A DNA stretch of 64,000 nt from a bacterium (GCA_024222485.1 JAAEPJ010000494.1:17168-81167); one strand, 5' to 3'. Shown: positions 38,212 to 48,033, counted from the first letter of the stretch. Notes: generated by a model not told the origin, from the letters alone. Program-made: numbers and translations.

Positions 38212-39456
38212 ATGGCAGATAAAAAAATTTATATAATTGATGTAACTAATAGAGATGGTGTCCAGACAGCTAATCTTGGGCTAGCTAAGATGGAAAAAAC
38301 AATGTTAAATATTTATTTGGCGAAAATGGGTGTTTTTCAATCAGAGTTTGGATTTCCTGTGACAACGCATGAGACGAATTATTTACAAGCTAACCTTGCA
38401 CTTGCTGAGCAGGGGGTTATGCGAGGGATGCGTTTAAGTGGTTGGGCGCGTGCAGTTAAAGAGGATGTCATTGCCTCTAAAAAGATGGTGCCGGGGCTTA
38501 AATACATGAACCTTTCCATGTCGACTTCTGATCAGATGATTGAGAATAAGTTTAAAGGCAAGGTTACGCAACAAGATATTATTGATATGTCATGTGAGGC
38601 TGTCGTTACAGCTAAGGAAATGGGTGTTGAAGGTATTGGTGTTAATGCTGAAGATGCTTCAAGAACTGATATCGAATTTTTGACAAAATTTGCTATTGCT
38701 GTTATGGAAGCTGGTGCGGACCGATTTAGATATTGTGATACATTGGGGTATGATGATCCTTTTAGTATGTATGATAGAATTGCACATATTGCTAAACATT
38801 CACAGATTGATATTGAGTTACACTGTCATAATGATCTAGGGATGGTTGTAGCGACTAGCGTTGCTGGTGCTAAAGCTTGTATTGATAATGGAGTGAATGC
38901 GTACATTAATACAACGGTTAATGGGCTTGGTGAGCGAGCAGGGAATGCCGATTTAGTTTCTGTTATTTTAGCACTTCTTAAATCAAGCGGTTTTGGGAGA
39001 GATGAAAAGTATCAGCTTGATGAAAATATCGATCTTGCATTTGCTTGGAAGATCGCAAAGTATGCTTCTTATGCTTTTGGTGTGCCAATTCCTATTAATC
39101 AGCCGGGTGTTGGACAGAATGCTTTTGCGCATGAGTCTGGTATCCATGCGGATGGAGCATTAAAAGATAGAAGAAATTATGAGCTGTATGATTTTGAAGA
39201 GCTTGGTCGTGGTGAGGCAGAGGTTGTTGAGACTGGTAGACAGATTACAACGGGTGAATATGGTGGGATCAAAGGTTTTAGAAATGTTTATGGTGAAATG
39301 GAAGTTAATTTTGAAACGGAAGACGAGGCAAAGAAAATTTTAGAGCTTGTAAGATGTGCGAATGTTCATACACAAAAACCTTTGATTGAAGATGAGCTTT
39401 TGTTTATTGCTAGGCATCCTAAACAAGCGAAACAAATTTTGACGGTTGCACCGTAA
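38212..39456 (+). CDS. HMGL-like acyl-CoA/2-oxo acid synthase (homocitrate, Re-citrate or isopropylmalate synthase family)
   Basis: A 414-aa TIM-barrel Claisen-condensation enzyme. The catalytic start is IIDVTNRDGVQTANLG (Arg-Asp pair), metal-binding histidines are in IELHCHNDLGM near residue 200, and VNGLGERAGNADLVSV and GVGQNAFAHESGIHADGALK follow. It lacks the long LeuA C-terminal regulatory domain. The NRDGVQT variant with FQSEFGFPVTTHETNYL points away from standard LeuA. Homocitrate synthase or an anaerobe-type Re-citrate synthase are the leading options. ATG 38212 has GGAGGG upstream; the in-frame TTG at 38170 is not needed. Confidence 0.75.
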   Translation: MADKKIYIIDVTNRDGVQTANLGLAKMEKTMLNIYLAKMGVFQSEFGFPVTTHETNYLQANLALAEQGVMRGMRLSGWARAVKEDVIASKKMVPGLKYMNLSMSTSDQMIENKFKGKVTQQDIIDMSCEAVVTAKEMGVEGIGVNAEDASRTDIEFLTKFAIAVMEAGADRFRYCDTLGYDDPFSMYDRIAHIAKHSQIDIELHCHNDLGMVVATSVAGAKACIDNGVNAYINTTVNGLGERAGNADLVSVILALLKSSGFGRDEKYQLDENIDLAFAWKIAKYASYAFGVPIPINQPGVGQNAFAHESGIHADGALKDRRNYELYDFEELGRGEAEVVETGRQITTGEYGGIKGFRNVYGEMEVNFETEDEAKKILELVRCANVHTQKPLIEDELLFIARHPKQAKQILTVAP

Positions 39457-39860
39457 ATTTTTTAGGGTATTAAATTAATTTTAGCTTCTGCTGTTTAAAA
39501 GTAGCTATAATTTATTTAGATTTTTTGGTTTAATGTTTTTAAGTTTTTGTTATTTTAGTTGGGGCGGTTAGCTCAGTTGGTTAGAGTACTTGCTCGACAC
39601 GCAAGGGGTCGGTGGTTCGAATCCACTACCGCCCAATTTTTAGTATTTTATATGGCTACTTATCTATAGATATAGAAAAGTAGCTCTGCTACTATATCTC
39701 TTTTTATTTTTGAAATTTTATTTTGCCTTTAAGCTAACCAGTTAGAAAAAATATATTATAGAAACCTATTATTTTTCCTTAAGTAGATACTCTAATTTTA
39801 GCGTTATTTTTAATTATCTTATAATAAAGGTAATAACATTATAAAAAATGAGGAATCTTG
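39457..39860. other. intergenic region carrying a tRNA gene
   Basis: Apart from the tRNA at 39562-39635, this 404-bp AT-rich gap holds a possible weak terminator after the tRNA (GTAGC-TCT-GCTAC at 39679-39691, T-rich from about 39700). A TATAAT-like box lies at about 39507-39512 upstream of the tRNA. No small gene is convincing. Confidence 0.45.
39562..39635 (+). tRNA. tRNA-Val (GAC), with C at position 33
   Basis: A 74-nt cloverleaf is complete. The acceptor is GGGCGGT/ACCGCCC. The D arm is GCTC-loop-GAGT. The anticodon stem CTTGC/GCAAG encloses the 7-nt loop TCGACAC. The T arm is GGTGG-TTCGAAT-CCACT, and the discriminator is A. CCA is not encoded. The anticodon GAC reads valine codons. The base before the anticodon is C, not the almost universal U33. 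Short variable arm (GGGTC), so not a serine tRNA. Confidence 0.92.
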
Positions 39861-40751
39861 ATGAAACACATCCCTGTTTTAATGGCTGAAGTTATTAAAT
39901 TTTTACAGATTAAAGAAAGTATGCGGGTTATTGATGCGACTTGCGGAGCAGGTGGGCATAGTCATGAGTTTGTTAAGTTAGTTGGGGAATCTGGGCAAGT
40001 TTTTGCTTTTGAAAAAGATGAGAAATCTTTTGAGGCATTGCTTGAGTACTTGCCGGAAGCTAAGTTGTTTAATAAAAGCTATACGGAAATGTCCGTTATT
40101 CCTAAGCCTGTTGATGCTATTTTGTTTGATCTTGGTGTTTCTTCTATGCAACTTGATGAGGCAGAGAGAGGATTTTCATTCCGTAAGGATGGAGCATTGG
40201 ACATGCGATTTTCTAAGAAACAGACTAAGACTGCAGCTGAGATCGTTAACAATTATTCTTTTTTAGATTTAAGAAGAATAGTTAAACAATATGGCGAAGA
40301 GAAAAAGGCAGCTAAAATTGCCAGACGAATTTGTGATGCACGAGCTAAACAAAAAATTTCTACAACCTTAGAGTTAGAAAAAATTATTTATATGCCTAAT
40401 TATAGCGATAGAAAACATCCGGCAACACGGACATTTCAGGCACTTAGAATTGAGACTAATAGTGAGTTATTGACTGTAGAGCGAGGGATTGAGATAGGCA
40501 TTAGGATGTTAAAGTCTGGTGGTAGGCTTGGGGTCATTAGTTTTCATTCCCTTGAAGATAGGGTTGTGAAGAATAAGTTGAAAGAATTTTTGGGGAGCTG
40601 TTCTTGTCCTAAAAATTTACCAATTTGTGTTTGCGGGAAAAAGGCTGAGATTAGAGTTCTTACGAAGAAGCCAATATATCCTAGTTCTCTGGAAGTTAAG
40701 ACAAATAGACGAGCAAGAAGTGCTATTTTCAGAGTCATTGAAAAATTATAA
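39861..40751 (+). CDS. rsmH: 16S rRNA (cytosine-1402-N4)-methyltransferase
   Basis: The 296-aa SAM-dependent enzyme methylates C1402 in the ribosomal decoding centre. It starts MKHIPVLMAEV, with SAM motif I VIDATCGAGGHSHEF, then FDLGVSSMQLDEAERGFSFR, HPATRTFQALRIETNSEL and VISFHSLEDRVVKNKL. GAGGA lies 6 bases before ATG 39861; a TTG one codon upstream is less likely. In most bacteria rsmH heads the dcw cell-division cluster, but here no ftsL or ftsI follows; a repeat and giant gene 2 do. Confidence 0.96.
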   Translation: MKHIPVLMAEVIKFLQIKESMRVIDATCGAGGHSHEFVKLVGESGQVFAFEKDEKSFEALLEYLPEAKLFNKSYTEMSVIPKPVDAILFDLGVSSMQLDEAERGFSFRKDGALDMRFSKKQTKTAAEIVNNYSFLDLRRIVKQYGEEKKAAKIARRICDARAKQKISTTLELEKIIYMPNYSDRKHPATRTFQALRIETNSELLTVERGIEIGIRMLKSGGRLGVISFHSLEDRVVKNKLKEFLGSCSCPKNLPICVCGKKAEIRVLTKKPIYPSSLEVKTNRRARSAIFRVIEKL

Positions 40752-40753
40752 CA

Positions 40754-40820
40754 CAGCTTCGCTGTTTAGGGGTTTAACGCACAAAGATTTTTTTGTTTCT
40801 TTTTTTTAAAAAAAAGTTAA
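40754..40820 (+). repeat. intergenic hairpin repeat, copy 1
   Basis: CAGCTTCGCTG at 40754-40764 is followed by GTTTAACGCACAA and by the palindromic tract CTTTTTTTT/AAAAAAAAG with GTTAAG. The same succession recurs at 47897-47960, just after giant gene 2, in the same orientation. Here only the right half of the CAGCGAAGCTG palindrome is present. Confidence 0.8.
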
Positions 40821-40857
40821 GATTAGATAAAGAAGAATATTTAGGAGAAAATTATTT

Positions 40858-43800
40858 ATGAAGATAAATATTAAAAAACTAACAAACCAAATATTTTTAT
40901 TGGTTTTATTCTCATTTATGTTTAATATCTGCCAGCAGTTTAGCTATGCAAAAACATCACCTTTGGTTCAGAATAACGGGATATTCCCCAGCACTCTAAT
41001 GAATAAATTGGCTACCTTTAAAGGCAGCCAAGATAAAAAAATCTATATCATTAATGATTTACATTGTAACTATGAGGTACAAAATAAGATCGCTGGTATC
41101 TTAGATTTTTTATCAGAAAAATATGTGGATCGGTTATTGATCGGTGTTGAGGGCAATAGTGGGCTTTTAAATCAAACAAGGTTAAAGATGTTTTCTGATG
41201 GAGAGGTTAAAGCGCGCGTTCTTAAAGAGCTCCTAGCCGCTGGAGTTATCAGTGGCTGGGAAAAACATGCCTCAAATACTAATAAATCTTTAATTTTTGG
41301 AGTCGAAGACCAGAAGCTCTATCAAGCGAACTTTAAATCATTATATCAAAGCATGGGTCATTATGACTTTGCCGTAATTTTAGAGCAGAAGATTAAATTA
41401 ATTTTAGAGATAGCACAATCAGCATTATTATCGAAGCATGGGCGAGAGCTATTAGCTCAACGCCGTTTATATTTAGAGGGTAAACTTAAGTTTAAAGCTT
41501 GGGTCGAGATATTACTGGCTGGTAAAATTTCCAATAAAATTAATTTCACTACCCCACAGCTTGAGCTATTTAAGAATTTGAGTCACTTAGAAGACCGAAT
41601 AGATTTTAATCTGGCAATGTTAGAAACAGAAGATATTGTAAAAAATCTGGCTGTTTTTTTAACGAAAAATGAAAGGCAAGAGCTGAAAAAGTCTCAGGCA
41701 ACAAGTATAAAAGTATATTATCATTATTTAGCAGAGTTATTAAAAGCTAAAAATATTATCCTGAAAAGAGATTATTTCCATTTTAATTTATATTTAAAAC
41801 TGCTCAAAATGAAAGAGCAGCTTGATTGGTTTAAGTTGAATGAAGAAGTCAAAGAACTGTATTATGAGATCCAAGCTAAACATGAACAAAGAATAGCGAA
41901 AGAACTGATCTATGTGGCTAGATATTTTGATTTAATGATTCGTTATTCCCGCAATGAAACGAGCGCACGAGAGAGTGAGTTATGGCTGGGTGAGCAGGAT
42001 GGGTTTGTTCCAAGATTAAAAAATTTGATTCAAAAATTATCCATCAAGGATTATTTGAGCTTAAATGAAGGATTACTAAAAGAAGTTTTGGTAAAGATCA
42101 ATCGGTTTTATCTCTTAGTTAATGCTCGTAATGAAGTAATGGTTAATAATCTATTAAAGAGTATGCAAACAAATGACAAAGATATCGGCGCCTTGGTTGT
42201 TGGTGGGTATCATAGCGGGACGATTAAAAAGATTTTGAGAAATAAGGGGATAAGTTATGAAGAGCTCATGCCTAGTGTGGATAAGGTTGCCAACTTAGAG
42301 CGTAGTCGAGAGGTTTATTTTAGCCGTCTTAAAGAGCAAGGGAAATCTTTTCGCTTTGCTCCTGTTCAAAATATGGCGTTACCTAAGCTGAGCTTAGCAT
42401 ATTTAGCTCTTGGCATGGTTAGTGACCAAGAATTTGTCGGGAATATTATCGGTGTACTTTCAAGGTTGGATAGCAAAAAGTATAATGTTCGATTTTTGAG
42501 TGAGCTTGAAGAGTTTATTAAAAGTATCAGTAAGCTTGATGATTCTTTAAAGGGTGAATATAAGATTAAAATTGCTAATCTTAATCAAGAAATTTTGAGT
42601 AATAACATTCAAGAATCTTTGCTATTTTTATTTCAAGCGACAAAATCTAGTTTAAATTTTACGGCTTGGACTGGCAAACCATTTTATCTGAATCTGAGTG
42701 ACTTCATTATTGAGGATAGGCATGGTTTGTTAGCAATATTTAATAATGTGCTTCGTTCAGACGATTTTTTAAATACGCCTATTTTTTCTGCTACAGAAAT
42801 TTTAACGATGAAAGACTATCTGTCTAAAATTATGTCTTCTGAGAACGAAGATAATCTTGATAATTTAGCTATTAACTGTATGTACTCTTACAGTTTAGCT
42901 AATAAAGATAATGCCACTTTAGAGATTGTTCCTGATAAACTGCTTTTAAAACTTTTTTATTCTAATACTTTAAGAGAAGACTTATTAAAGGTTTTTGATG
43001 AGTTTAATTCTTTAAGTCTGGAAACCGCAGGAATGGATGATAACGAGAATTTAATAACTCAGAAAGAAGAGTGTCGAAATCTTCTTCGACTCATGATGCT
43101 TAACCTTTTAACACATGAAATTTCTGAACAATATAACCAACCTAAATATCTTAAAAATCAGAATAGGGTCACTTTAGATAATCAAAATAAAGGTAGTTTT
43201 AACAATGCTCATGAAGAGGTTATCGCTCACCCGATTCACTTACTAAATTATCAAAACATGCTAAAACTCGACAGTGAGTATAAAAAAAAATATAATCGTA
43301 AGATTCAGTTTTTGGAAAGTTTTACATTATTAAAAAAAGAGTATACTCAAAAAAAAGATGATCTGAAGGCTAGTTATTTAACGATAAAAATTAATCAAAT
43401 TTTAAGAGTGAGAAGAAAAGAAATGCGGGACATTGTTATTAAGATTCAAGATAATGCTGCGCTTTTAGGGGTAGAGATGGCTAAGATTATAGAGGAAAAT
43501 ATTATTTATAATATGGATACTAATATAGCAAATTTTATCTATAGGTTATTAAGAGAAGAGCCTAATTCAGAATATTATTTATTTATTGAAATTTTTTTAT
43601 CAATGTTATTTTTGCATGATACAGATTTTGAAGAAGAACAACAGCGTAATAGCGCGTTAAGAGATGTTGAGGAGCTTTTAGCTCTCCCTAAATTTTTTGA
43701 AAAGTTTCAAAAGTTTAAGTATATAAATAATAATTTAATACATAGAATAAATATTCCTCTCCCATCTAGAATAATTGACCTGTTGAATAGCGATTCTGTT

Positions 43801-46800
43801 AATAATAAAAAGGTTATGAAAGCTGTTTTGCAATCTTTGATAAGTAAAAAATATCTGGGAGTTTTGGAAATAGTTGAGACTGACAGTGAGGTTAATAACC
43901 TTGATAATAAAAGTGAGATGGAAATTAAAGTTGACAAGAGTTATTCTAAGGAAAGCCATTTTGTTTCATGGGATATTTTTATGAGTAATAGAGTTTTTCT
44001 TAATAACAATAAATATAAGGATGTTTCTGATCAGTATGATGCAGATATTCTTTTTAATGATGATATTATAATCTTGGGTAATAATGATCAATATGCTTTT
44101 TATTTTACTCCTAAGTTGGCATCTTTCATAAGAAAATTATATTCAAATGCAGGTAATATGTGGCAATTCAATATAAAAGAACTCAACGCTTGGAAAGATT
44201 TTTCTTTTTCTTTTTTAGATTTTGTCATTGAATATGGGAAATATAAAAAGAAACATATGGTTTCGCATGTTACTGTAGAAAATATGAAAAGTCATTATAG
44301 TAAATTCCTTAGTACAGAAAGACATCGAACAATGCTTGAAACACTTCGAGACAATTATCTTAGAGTTTATGGCATGTTAGGATCCCGAGAGCTGGAAAGT
44401 ATGCCTAGACTTTTTCATAATATCTATGGTCAATATATTGATAATAACTATGTCAACCCTCTGATAGATTCCTTGGACAATCAAAAAACATTAGACTCTG
44501 TATTTACTTTTTTTAAGCAAGAATCAATGGATAAGTATGAGGTATTTAATATGGACGGCATGGAGATAACCGGTAACTATCTTAATTTTTTTAGGATGAA
44601 ATTACTAGAGATGAAAGAGGAGATATCTCTAACGAATAAAAGAAAAAAAAATACGCTAATAGCTGAAGGTATCTTAAATAGAAGTATTGTGCCAATCTTA
44701 TCTGTTGTTATGGCTTTAGCTACATTTTATTTGGTTGCTCAAGGATTAGGTTTAATATTTGCAGTCATTATTATTGTTACTTTGAGTTTTATATTGCTTT
44801 TTTTAAATACCAGATATTATAAGTTGCATAAGCAGGTCTATAATAAGCTTAAGAATAAAGATTTTATTTCTCAAGAGTACTTATTTAAAAATAATCCGAA
44901 GAAGCTAGCAGATATTTTTTTATTAATGGTAGTTAAACTGGTTATTTTTTCTTTTACGATATTATCTCTTTTGATTATTACAGGCACATTTACTGGTATT
45001 TTTTCTGTATTTTTGTTCTCTATTTTTAATATTATTATTTTTGGCTCTATGGGGATATTCAAAAAATTTATAAGTAGCTGGAATTTTTTTAAAAAACATC
45101 ATCTTGCTATTAATATGATTTTAAATATTGCTGCTATTTTGTTAAGCATAATAATCATGACTCAGACCCCAATTTTGTATATTATCCCATTTTTAATACT
45201 ATTGTTGCCAAGCATAGTGAGGAATAGTGTTATTAGCTGGAGAAAGTATCAAGTTTTAAAGCTTGATGGTATTTCTAATGATGAGAATTTACGCTTTAAA
45301 AGTGTAATAAAGCGAGGTAACAAGAATCTAAGCTCTAAAAGTGTAATGAATGACCATCAACATTTGATTATGCCTCTTCCTTTAAATAACACATCCCACC
45401 CTGTGATTGTTTCAAGAAAGTTAGTGTTGGATATGCATGATATAGCTGCTAATGTGATACAAGTGTTAGAGGATGAATCAGGTCGTAACTTGTGTAGTTG
45501 TAAGAGGTTGTGTAGACGCAATGAGATTATTGATAGTGTATTAGAGTTGATGCTTTGGGTGATGGTCTATCCAAAGTGTCGAGATCTTTTATATATGGAC
45601 TACTTACAACTAGAGGAGCAAAGCGAGAAACTCTCTGGTTTTATAAATTATACTTCCCATATTCAGAACACGATTCTAAGGTTTAATAAAGGTAACATCA
45701 TGAGTCTTGGATCATATGAAAAGAATCTTAATACAAAAAAGTATAGTAAAATGTTTCGTCATCCTGATTTTATCAAGCTAGGGAAAAAGATTTTTGAATA
45801 TATCAATGAAGATCATATCATATTTTTGCCTGAAGAGGTGCAGGCTCTTCTTTATATCTATATGGATCAATTTAATAAGATATATTTTGAATTGCAATTT
45901 AATAAATATAGGATGAATATATCAATAGATAAGCAGGGTGTTTATAATGCTCAGAATATAGATGAATCTGCGAATAGTTATACGGAAAGTGAGGAAGAGC
46001 TATTGATAGAGGCAAAAGAGGCAAAAGAGGAAAAAGGACAAAGCAGCCATGAATGGCTACCAATCTATGAATCCTTTGAAAATGTTAAGGAATTAAGCTA
46101 TTTACTCACTTTACATTCGGATGAAGACTCAGATACAGAAGATAGCAAAACAGAAAATGAGAAAAGCGAACAGAAATTTTTGATAGTAACGAATATAGCT
46201 TCAATTTTAGGGAGTTACTTTTTATCTTTATATAATAGTGACGAGCAAGCCTTGCCCGTTGTCTTTAATTCGGATACAGATACGGTTAATGTTAACCATA
46301 ATTTTTTTGGTAATTTAAAAGACATTAAGATTAGGAATAAAGCTAAATTTAATATTGATGGAGTAGCTGAGGGAGCAGAGCTCAGTTTACAAGATTTGTT
46401 ACTCAAAACAGGTGAAAATTTTGATGAGATTGTGAAAGAATCTTTCCATAAGTTGAAAGGAACAGCGATTGAATTAGACGAGGAAGAGCGTCCCCGTTTA
46501 TTAGTAGAAGCTGAAAAGCTTGCATGGGGTAAGATTGATGAGCGAGAAGGAGATGTCAACCTATTTAATTTTACTTATAGTTCAAAAATACTATTTTTAT
46601 GGGGTGTTGATAGTGATTTTACTTTAAAAAATTATGGGATTAAAGAAATAGAAAAAGCAATAACAAATCTGAGTGAGAATTTAGAGATAGGGCGAAATGA
46701 GATTATTACAAGATTTCCAAGGCTTGAGAGGCTCTTAGTGAAAGAGAATGTTACTAGCAAAAATAATAATAAAAAAATACATGATATTTTTCTACCTATA

Positions 46801-47853
46801 GATGATCTACCTATAGATGAGCTACATATTGTGGATATGAAAAAAGAGATAAGGAGACTAGAAAGGGAAGAGGATGGGCGGATTAAACGCTTTTATTTGG
46901 TCGGCAAGGGATTTATTTCTTCATCAATTATTGAGGAACTAACAAAAGCCGCGAATATTTATTATCTACCTGATTTAGCAGAAATGAAGAGGTATCAAAC
47001 GGATGATTTATTTTTGAGATTAGTGGAATCAAAGAAAGTTATTTTAGCGTATGATGCGGATGCAGGGATGAGTTCTCAGAATAAATCATATATTTTTGGG
47101 AATGCTAATTTAGGAGGGATGGCTGGGGCTGAGGTTAAAGGCGAAATTAGGAAACAGCGTGATATGTACCGGGGATCTAAGCTGCCGATTTCTTGTCAGA
47201 TTTTCACAAAGAAAGTCAATGATATGTTCAAGGTTTACCTGCGGACGAAAAAAGAGGAGCGAGATTCCAAGTTAAATGACGAAGTGTTTGATGTTACTAA
47301 TGTCATTCGTAAAGGATCAGGGAGTATTAAAGTTAAGTTTGAGATTATGGAGCGTATGAATGGTGTATTTGAAGAGATAATGAAGAATGAAGAAGAGAGT
47401 GAAGAGTATATCCAGATAAATTATGAGAAGTTACAGTTGTATTATGCAAAAGCGAATAGAGTTAGTGGTGTGGAAGCGGTGAAATTGCCTTTGTATAAGA
47501 TGATGGAGTATGTCGAGTATAATAATGGTTTGAGTTTTGTGAAAGAATCAGAGCATTATGAATCGGGAGTAGAACTGGAAGATCGAGTTGTAGGGATTAA
47601 TTTTGTAGGTGGGATTAGAGATTTTGAGTTTGAGTATACGGCGAGCAGAAAACTGGAGCTTATACTGATGTTAGATAGACTTGGAGCAGGTTTTAAAGAT
47701 CAGTTGAGTAAGATGCCATTGATTAAGGTTAATAGTTTGTTTGAGGTATTAAATAGCTTCTTACCGCATATGTGTAAGAGTTTTTCTGATGAGATAGCGG
47801 AATATGGTAAGATGGATGAGAATATTCTCAGGCAAGTATACGCCTCCGCCTAA
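40858..47853 (+). CDS. giant secreted/membrane protein 2 (2331 aa)
   Basis: A paralogue of giant protein 1 over the N-terminal half-kilobase of residues. A signal peptide ends near QQFSYA. The shared domain (about residues 60-480) has IYIINDLHCNYEVQ, LLIGVEGNSGLLN, SGWEKHASNTNKSLIFGVED, RYSRNETSARESELWLGEQ and ALVVGGYHSGTIKKILR. Unlike protein 1 it has several hydrophobic segments at about residues 1278-1320, 1357-1410 and 1420-1460, so the middle is probably membrane-embedded. The C-terminal part carries acidic stretches, a VGKGFISSSIIEEL block near residue 2020 and AYDADAGMSSQNKSY. No known enzyme is assignable. AGGAGAAAA precedes the ATG. Intergenic repeat copies flank the gene on both sides. 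Confidence 0.85.
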   Translation: MKINIKKLTNQIFLLVLFSFMFNICQQFSYAKTSPLVQNNGIFPSTLMNKLATFKGSQDKKIYIINDLHCNYEVQNKIAGILDFLSEKYVDRLLIGVEGNSGLLNQTRLKMFSDGEVKARVLKELLAAGVISGWEKHASNTNKSLIFGVEDQKLYQANFKSLYQSMGHYDFAVILEQKIKLILEIAQSALLSKHGRELLAQRRLYLEGKLKFKAWVEILLAGKISNKINFTTPQLELFKNLSHLEDRIDFNLAMLETEDIVKNLAVFLTKNERQELKKSQATSIKVYYHYLAELLKAKNIILKRDYFHFNLYLKLLKMKEQLDWFKLNEEVKELYYEIQAKHEQRIAKELIYVARYFDLMIRYSRNETSARESELWLGEQDGFVPRLKNLIQKLSIKDYLSLNEGLLKEVLVKINRFYLLVNARNEVMVNNLLKSMQTNDKDIGALVVGGYHSGTIKKILRNKGISYEELMPSVDKVANLERSREVYFSRLKEQGKSFRFAPVQNMALPKLSLAYLALGMVSDQEFVGNIIGVLSRLDSKKYNVRFLSELEEFIKSISKLDDSLKGEYKIKIANLNQEILSNNIQESLLFLFQATKSSLNFTAWTGKPFYLNLSDFIIEDRHGLLAIFNNVLRSDDFLNTPIFSATEILTMKDYLSKIMSSENEDNLDNLAINCMYSYSLANKDNATLEIVPDKLLLKLFYSNTLREDLLKVFDEFNSLSLETAGMDDNENLITQKEECRNLLRLMMLNLLTHEISEQYNQPKYLKNQNRVTLDNQNKGSFNNAHEEVIAHPIHLLNYQNMLKLDSEYKKKYNRKIQFLESFTLLKKEYTQKKDDLKASYLTIKINQILRVRRKEMRDIVIKIQDNAALLGVEMAKIIEENIIYNMDTNIANFIYRLLREEPNSEYYLFIEIFLSMLFLHDTDFEEEQQRNSALRDVEELLALPKFFEKFQKFKYINNNLIHRINIPLPSRIIDLLNSDSVNNKKVMKAVLQSLISKKYLGVLEIVETDSEVNNLDNKSEMEIKVDKSYSKESHFVSWDIFMSNRVFLNNNKYKDVSDQYDADILFNDDIIILGNNDQYAFYFTPKLASFIRKLYSNAGNMWQFNIKELNAWKDFSFSFLDFVIEYGKYKKKHMVSHVTVENMKSHYSKFLSTERHRTMLETLRDNYLRVYGMLGSRELESMPRLFHNIYGQYIDNNYVNPLIDSLDNQKTLDSVFTFFKQESMDKYEVFNMDGMEITGNYLNFFRMKLLEMKEEISLTNKRKKNTLIAEGILNRSIVPILSVVMALATFYLVAQGLGLIFAVIIIVTLSFILLFLNTRYYKLHKQVYNKLKNKDFISQEYLFKNNPKKLADIFLLMVVKLVIFSFTILSLLIITGTFTGIFSVFLFSIFNIIIFGSMGIFKKFISSWNFFKKHHLAINMILNIAAILLSIIIMTQTPILYIIPFLILLLPSIVRNSVISWRKYQVLKLDGISNDENLRFKSVIKRGNKNLSSKSVMNDHQHLIMPLPLNNTSHPVIVSRKLVLDMHDIAANVIQVLEDESGRNLCSCKRLCRRNEIIDSVLELMLWVMVYPKCRDLLYMDYLQLEEQSEKLSGFINYTSHIQNTILRFNKGNIMSLGSYEKNLNTKKYSKMFRHPDFIKLGKKIFEYINEDHIIFLPEEVQALLYIYMDQFNKIYFELQFNKYRMNISIDKQGVYNAQNIDESANSYTESEEELLIEAKEAKEEKGQSSHEWLPIYESFENVKELSYLLTLHSDEDSDTEDSKTENEKSEQKFLIVTNIASILGSYFLSLYNSDEQALPVVFNSDTDTVNVNHNFFGNLKDIKIRNKAKFNIDGVAEGAELSLQDLLLKTGENFDEIVKESFHKLKGTAIELDEEERPRLLVEAEKLAWGKIDEREGDVNLFNFTYSSKILFLWGVDSDFTLKNYGIKEIEKAITNLSENLEIGRNEIITRFPRLERLLVKENVTSKNNNKKIHDIFLPIDDLPIDELHIVDMKKEIRRLEREEDGRIKRFYLVGKGFISSSIIEELTKAANIYYLPDLAEMKRYQTDDLFLRLVESKKVILAYDADAGMSSQNKSYIFGNANLGGMAGAEVKGEIRKQRDMYRGSKLPISCQIFTKKVNDMFKVYLRTKKEERDSKLNDEVFDVTNVIRKGSGSIKVKFEIMERMNGVFEEIMKNEEESEEYIQINYEKLQLYYAKANRVSGVEAVKLPLYKMMEYVEYNNGLSFVKESEHYESGVELEDRVVGINFVGGIRDFEFEYTASRKLELILMLDRLGAGFKDQLSKMPLIKVNSLFEVLNSFLPHMCKSFSDEIAEYGKMDENILRQVYASA

Positions 47854-47881
47854 GCTAGCTTGGCTAGATTTAATTAATACG

Positions 47882-47957
47882 AAAACAGCGAAGCTGCAGC
47901 TTCGCTGTTTTGCTTTAACGCACAACAATTTTTTTGTAACTTTTTTTAAAAAAAGTT
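47882..47957 (+). repeat. intergenic hairpin repeat, copy 2 (full)
   Basis: AAAACAGCGAAGCTG plus its exact reverse complement form a 30-bp perfect palindrome at 47882-47911. CTTTAACGCACAACAA and a second palindrome AACTTTTTTTAAAAAAAGTT at 47938-47957 follow. It probably also terminates giant gene 2. Confidence 0.9.
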
Positions 47958-48004
47958 AATGCCTGTATTAATTGTTTTTAGGCAAAGTCTTTTTTTGAGT
48001 TTCG

Positions 48005-48033
48005 CTTTTTTTTATTCTTCGGAATAAAAAAAG
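48005..48033 (+). terminator. TTCG-tetraloop hairpin
   Basis: CTTTTTTTTATTC, loop TTCG, then GAATAAAAAAAG. UUCG loops are unusually stable. It resembles a second terminator behind giant gene 2, but the stem is mostly A-T. Confidence 0.5.

Noticed and set aside
39589..39605. Reading the tRNA as tRNA-Ser with anticodon CGA so that U33 is kept
   Set aside because: It would break the 5-bp anticodon stem symmetry, and there is no long variable arm.
44871..45062. Leftward 63-aa ORF in giant gene 2
   Set aside because: It is the complement of a membrane-segment coding stretch; no independent support.
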